Source of the DNA: Nelumbo lutea
Taxonomy: Eukaryota; Streptophyta; Magnoliopsida; Proteales; Nelumbonaceae
Reading direction: 5' to 3'
Assembly (NCBI GenBank): GCA_022828595.1
Contig: JAKGHH010000002.1
Location: 84,908,076-84,972,075 of the forward strand
Length of the DNA stretch: 64,000 nucleotides
A program made the position numbers and the translations under genes. The stretch's first letter is position 1. Each line of letters begins with the position of its first letter. Shown in pieces: positions 61,598 through 64,000 of the stretch. Under the pieces are notes generated by a model. The model was not told the DNA's origin and did no database searches. It was given only the letters and a program-made list of their open reading frames with translations.

Positions 61598-63712
61598 ATG
61601 TCGTCTAGTGTGGACAGTCTCATCGACGAGCCAGAGGTAGGTACCTCGACTCGGGGTGTCTCCTCTGCTGCCCAGCCGTCCGAAGTACGGGTGGCTTTGG
61701 GTCATCTGGCGTCCACCTCCCACTGAGGTCGGGAACCAGATCAGTTCAGGCCTTCCATAATGACCTCAGAGAGGCTTCAGGACCTCATACAGAGGTTCCG
61801 CCTCCCTAACGAGTACTCGTATAGTCTTCCCACCGGCAACTTCTCATGGGAGCATGGTCCCAATGAGATCGTGATCTTCAGGGAGCAACTGATAGCCAGG
61901 CTTAGACTTCCACTTCACCCTTTGATCATTGAGGTGTTGGTACACTTTAACATCACCCTGTACCAACTCCACCCGAACTCCATATGGAATGTGGTGGGGT
62001 CCATTTCTTTTTGCTTTGACTGTTCCCTCTCCATAGATTTAGATGTTCTCAGTACAATTTTGGCTATAAAGAAGAGCGCTTCAGGCGCTCTCCCTGGGCA
62101 TAGGCGATCCCACTACCTGTCCCGCCCGAGTTTCAAACTCATGCACAAGCTCCCAAGCAAAGTCCCAGCTTGGCAAAGGGGCTACTTCATAGTCCGAAGC
62201 AGTACGGAGTGGCCCTTCCCCACCGATTGGAGGATAGCTGTTCAAGTTCCTGGTGTCATCCTGGACGGGAAGACCAAGAAGGAGCTCCAGTCACTGGCTC
62301 AGCTCGGGTTGCATTATAAAGACTTCACTTTTAAGGAGAAGCTCGTCCGAGTGGGATTGAGTCTGGGTAGGTTTTCCCCATTTCGGCTTTCCGCTCATAT
62401 ATTTGCTTCGGGATGCTGATGTCGTGTTTCACCGTAGGTCCCATGGAGGTGGAGAAAATAGACAATCATAAGCTCTTCCACCAGATGAAGAGGAAGAAAT
62501 GTGTGGCAAAGAAGGTGCGCGTTGGGTCCCCGCAAGCTTCAGCTGAGCCTCGACTTCCACAGACTTTTGCCTCGAAGCTCGAGGTGGCAACCGCGCCCCG
62601 TCATCGACTTGGAAGAGGGGGCTAAGCCTAAGGGGCCCGAGGTGATGGCAGAACCTGCCGTTAAGCCCGTCGAGCCCACTAGACTTGCGAGAGAAAACAT
62701 TGACGAGCCAATGCTGCTACTGCCGGGGCTCATTCTGCTGAAGCTGCTGCCGAGGTCTCCGAGAGCTCTACTAACAATGTGGAGATGATGGATTCCAGCT
62801 CGGAGGGTCAGTGGAGCCAAACTGTCTTGAACCCTAAGTGCAGCCTGAAGAAGAGTACGCTTGCTGCATACCCGGGGGAGGTCAGCGAGTGGGCTGAACT
62901 CACTCCTGGTCAGCTAGGCGCCCGAGCTACCACTCATACTATGGTGGTGAGTCTCTCTTCTTTTTCTCTTTTTCTTTTCTTTTTTTTTTTTTGATTGGTT
63001 TCCCTTTTGTAGGTGAACACCGCCATTCGCGCCTTGACCTTCCAATTAGATCGGCACCTGAGGCGGGCTCTGGAGGCTGAGAAGTCATCTCGTGTAGCCC
63101 ATACTGAGTTGAGGGCAGCTCGTTGTCAGGTTCACCGCCTGGAGAGTGACGCCTCGGCTCAAAAGAGCTTCATCGAGGTGTTAATGGCAGAGAAGGGGGA
63201 GTTGGTATGAGACAGGGACAAGTTGAGGGCCGAGGTGAATGGCCTTAAGGTCGGTCAGGAGGCCTTAGGGCTCGAGGTGAGCAGCCTCAAGGCTAAGCGG
63301 GATGCCATGAAGCTCAAGGTGCAAAGCCTCAAGGAGGTGAAGGGGAAGCTGAAGCATGAAGTGGGGTACCTCTAGGAGGACATAAGGGAGAAGACTGCAA
63401 TCTTCAAAGGCGCTCTTGAGGAGGCCAAGACTCAGGCCGTCATTGACTATGTCAACTCTTCCAGATTCGACGGCGTGATGACGGAGGCCTACCGTAAGGG
63501 CTTCAAGCTCAGTCAGTGGTTGATCAGGCACCTCTACCCCGAGCTGGACACAAGTGCCATCACTACTTCGTAAATTACTGACAACATCATGCGTTAGTCA
63601 AAAGATGACCCCGATTTCGATGATGAGGGCGCCGAAGATGAAGCAGAGGATGCTGGTCCAGATACTATCCTTGAGGGGGTCCCTGATAGAGGCGGCGAGC
63701 CCCCGAAGTAGT
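61598..63712 (+). pseudogene. Gypsy-type 'transposase' ORF (PF04195-like) with introns and coiled coil, broken
   Basis: A start at 61598 (MSSSVDSLIDEPEVGTSTRG) is in frame with the main 219-codon frame (61760-62419) but separated from it by a TGA near 61723. The main frame reads FREQLIARLRLPLHPLIIEV, LVHFNITLYQLHPNS and FKLMHKLPSKVPAWQRGYF, in the style of the plant family Transposase_28 (function unknown). A likely intron lies at about 62368-62442, and a clear one (GTGAGT...TTTTGTAG) at 62947-63012. The last part (63013-63712) is a coiled coil (LRRALEAEKSSRVAHTELRA) ending EPPK-stop, with stops near 63208 and 63375. It is in sense orientation here, unlike the copy at 6020-8111. Confidence 0.6.
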
Positions 63713-64000
63713 TTGCTCTTTATATTTGTAACTTAGTATTTTCCCTTTCTGAAATATGAATGTATTTATCTTGAACTTTTGAGCTCGGGTAAAAATTCTT
63801 GAACTTGAACTCTCTTTTTAATGAAATATATTTTCTATCGAGTATCTCTTAGTGCAAAAATACTTCTAAGCGTGAGTGGACTCCGAGCTGGTCAATTTAA
63901 TGTATAGGTTACCCGAGCTGTGTAAGAGCAGCAAGGGTGTAGACATCGTAGGGTTCATACCCGAGCTGCCTTTCCCTTAAGGGTTAGAAATAACTAGGTT
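63713..64000 (+). other. Gypsy element internal sequence after the extra ORF
   Basis: Non-coding, with a poly-A-signal-like aatgaaatata (63821-63831). The rest of the element continues beyond the window. Confidence 0.4.

Overview
The window is plant nuclear DNA, most likely from a flowering plant with a repeat-rich genome. The one host gene is recognisably the plant form of DDB1 (UV-damaged DNA-binding protein 1, the adaptor of CUL4 E3 ubiquitin ligases). The surrounding repeats are also plant types: L1-like LINEs whose ORF2 carries a C-terminal RNase H domain, Ty3/gypsy elements with an extra 'gypsy-type transposase' ORF, a Ty1/copia element, a tRNA-type SINE and several inverted-repeat elements. 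The species cannot be named from this sequence.

Host gene. DDB1 lies on the minus strand. Its start codon is at 57482, and thirteen coding exons run leftwards to 13795. Together they encode the first 463 residues, all in phase, all with GT-AG introns and no stop codon. The remaining part (about 620 residues in known plant DDB1) must lie beyond the left edge, because nothing like it is seen below 13795. The 1,389 coding bases are spread over 43.7 kb. Introns 4 (18.3 kb), 7 (8.6 kb), 11 (6.2 kb), 1 (5.5 kb), 10 (1.8 kb) and 13 (more than 13.8 kb) are swollen by transposable elements. Introns 3, 5, 6, 9 and 12 remain 85-240 bp.

Layout from left to right. 1-3616: 5' half of a minus-strand gypsy element (protease, gag, LTR). 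3617-9492: 3' half of a plus-strand gypsy element (RNase H-integrase, tandem repeats, an antisense extra ORF, 3' LTR), with the first element apparently inserted into it. 9493-14296: intron 13 with a 5'-truncated plus-strand LINE, then exons 13 and 12. 14297-20517: intron 11 with a decayed minus-strand LINE and a hAT-like MITE nested in an older relative. 20518-23436: exons 11 to 8, an RT-deleted LINE and an 11-bp tail-only LINE insertion. 23437-32026: intron 7 with a nearly full-length dead LINE. 32027-32566: exons 7, 6 and 5. 32567-50857: intron 4, a nest of at least five LINE copies, a copia element, a Harbinger-like element, two hAT-like MITEs and a SINE. 50858-57482: exons 4 to 1, with two truncated LINEs in intron 1. 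57483-58422: 5' leader, promoter side and a MITE remnant. 58423-64000: 5' part of another plus-strand gypsy element with a sense extra ORF, split by a 1,927-bp solo LTR of the family seen at the left end.

The most unusual signal is a graded series of LINE insertions, ending in copies that are only the last 11, 18, 39 and 55 bases of the element (the tail, usually ...ATCAAAA). Each is flanked by a recognisable target-site duplication. Several longer LINE copies also lack the reverse-transcriptase core while keeping both ends.
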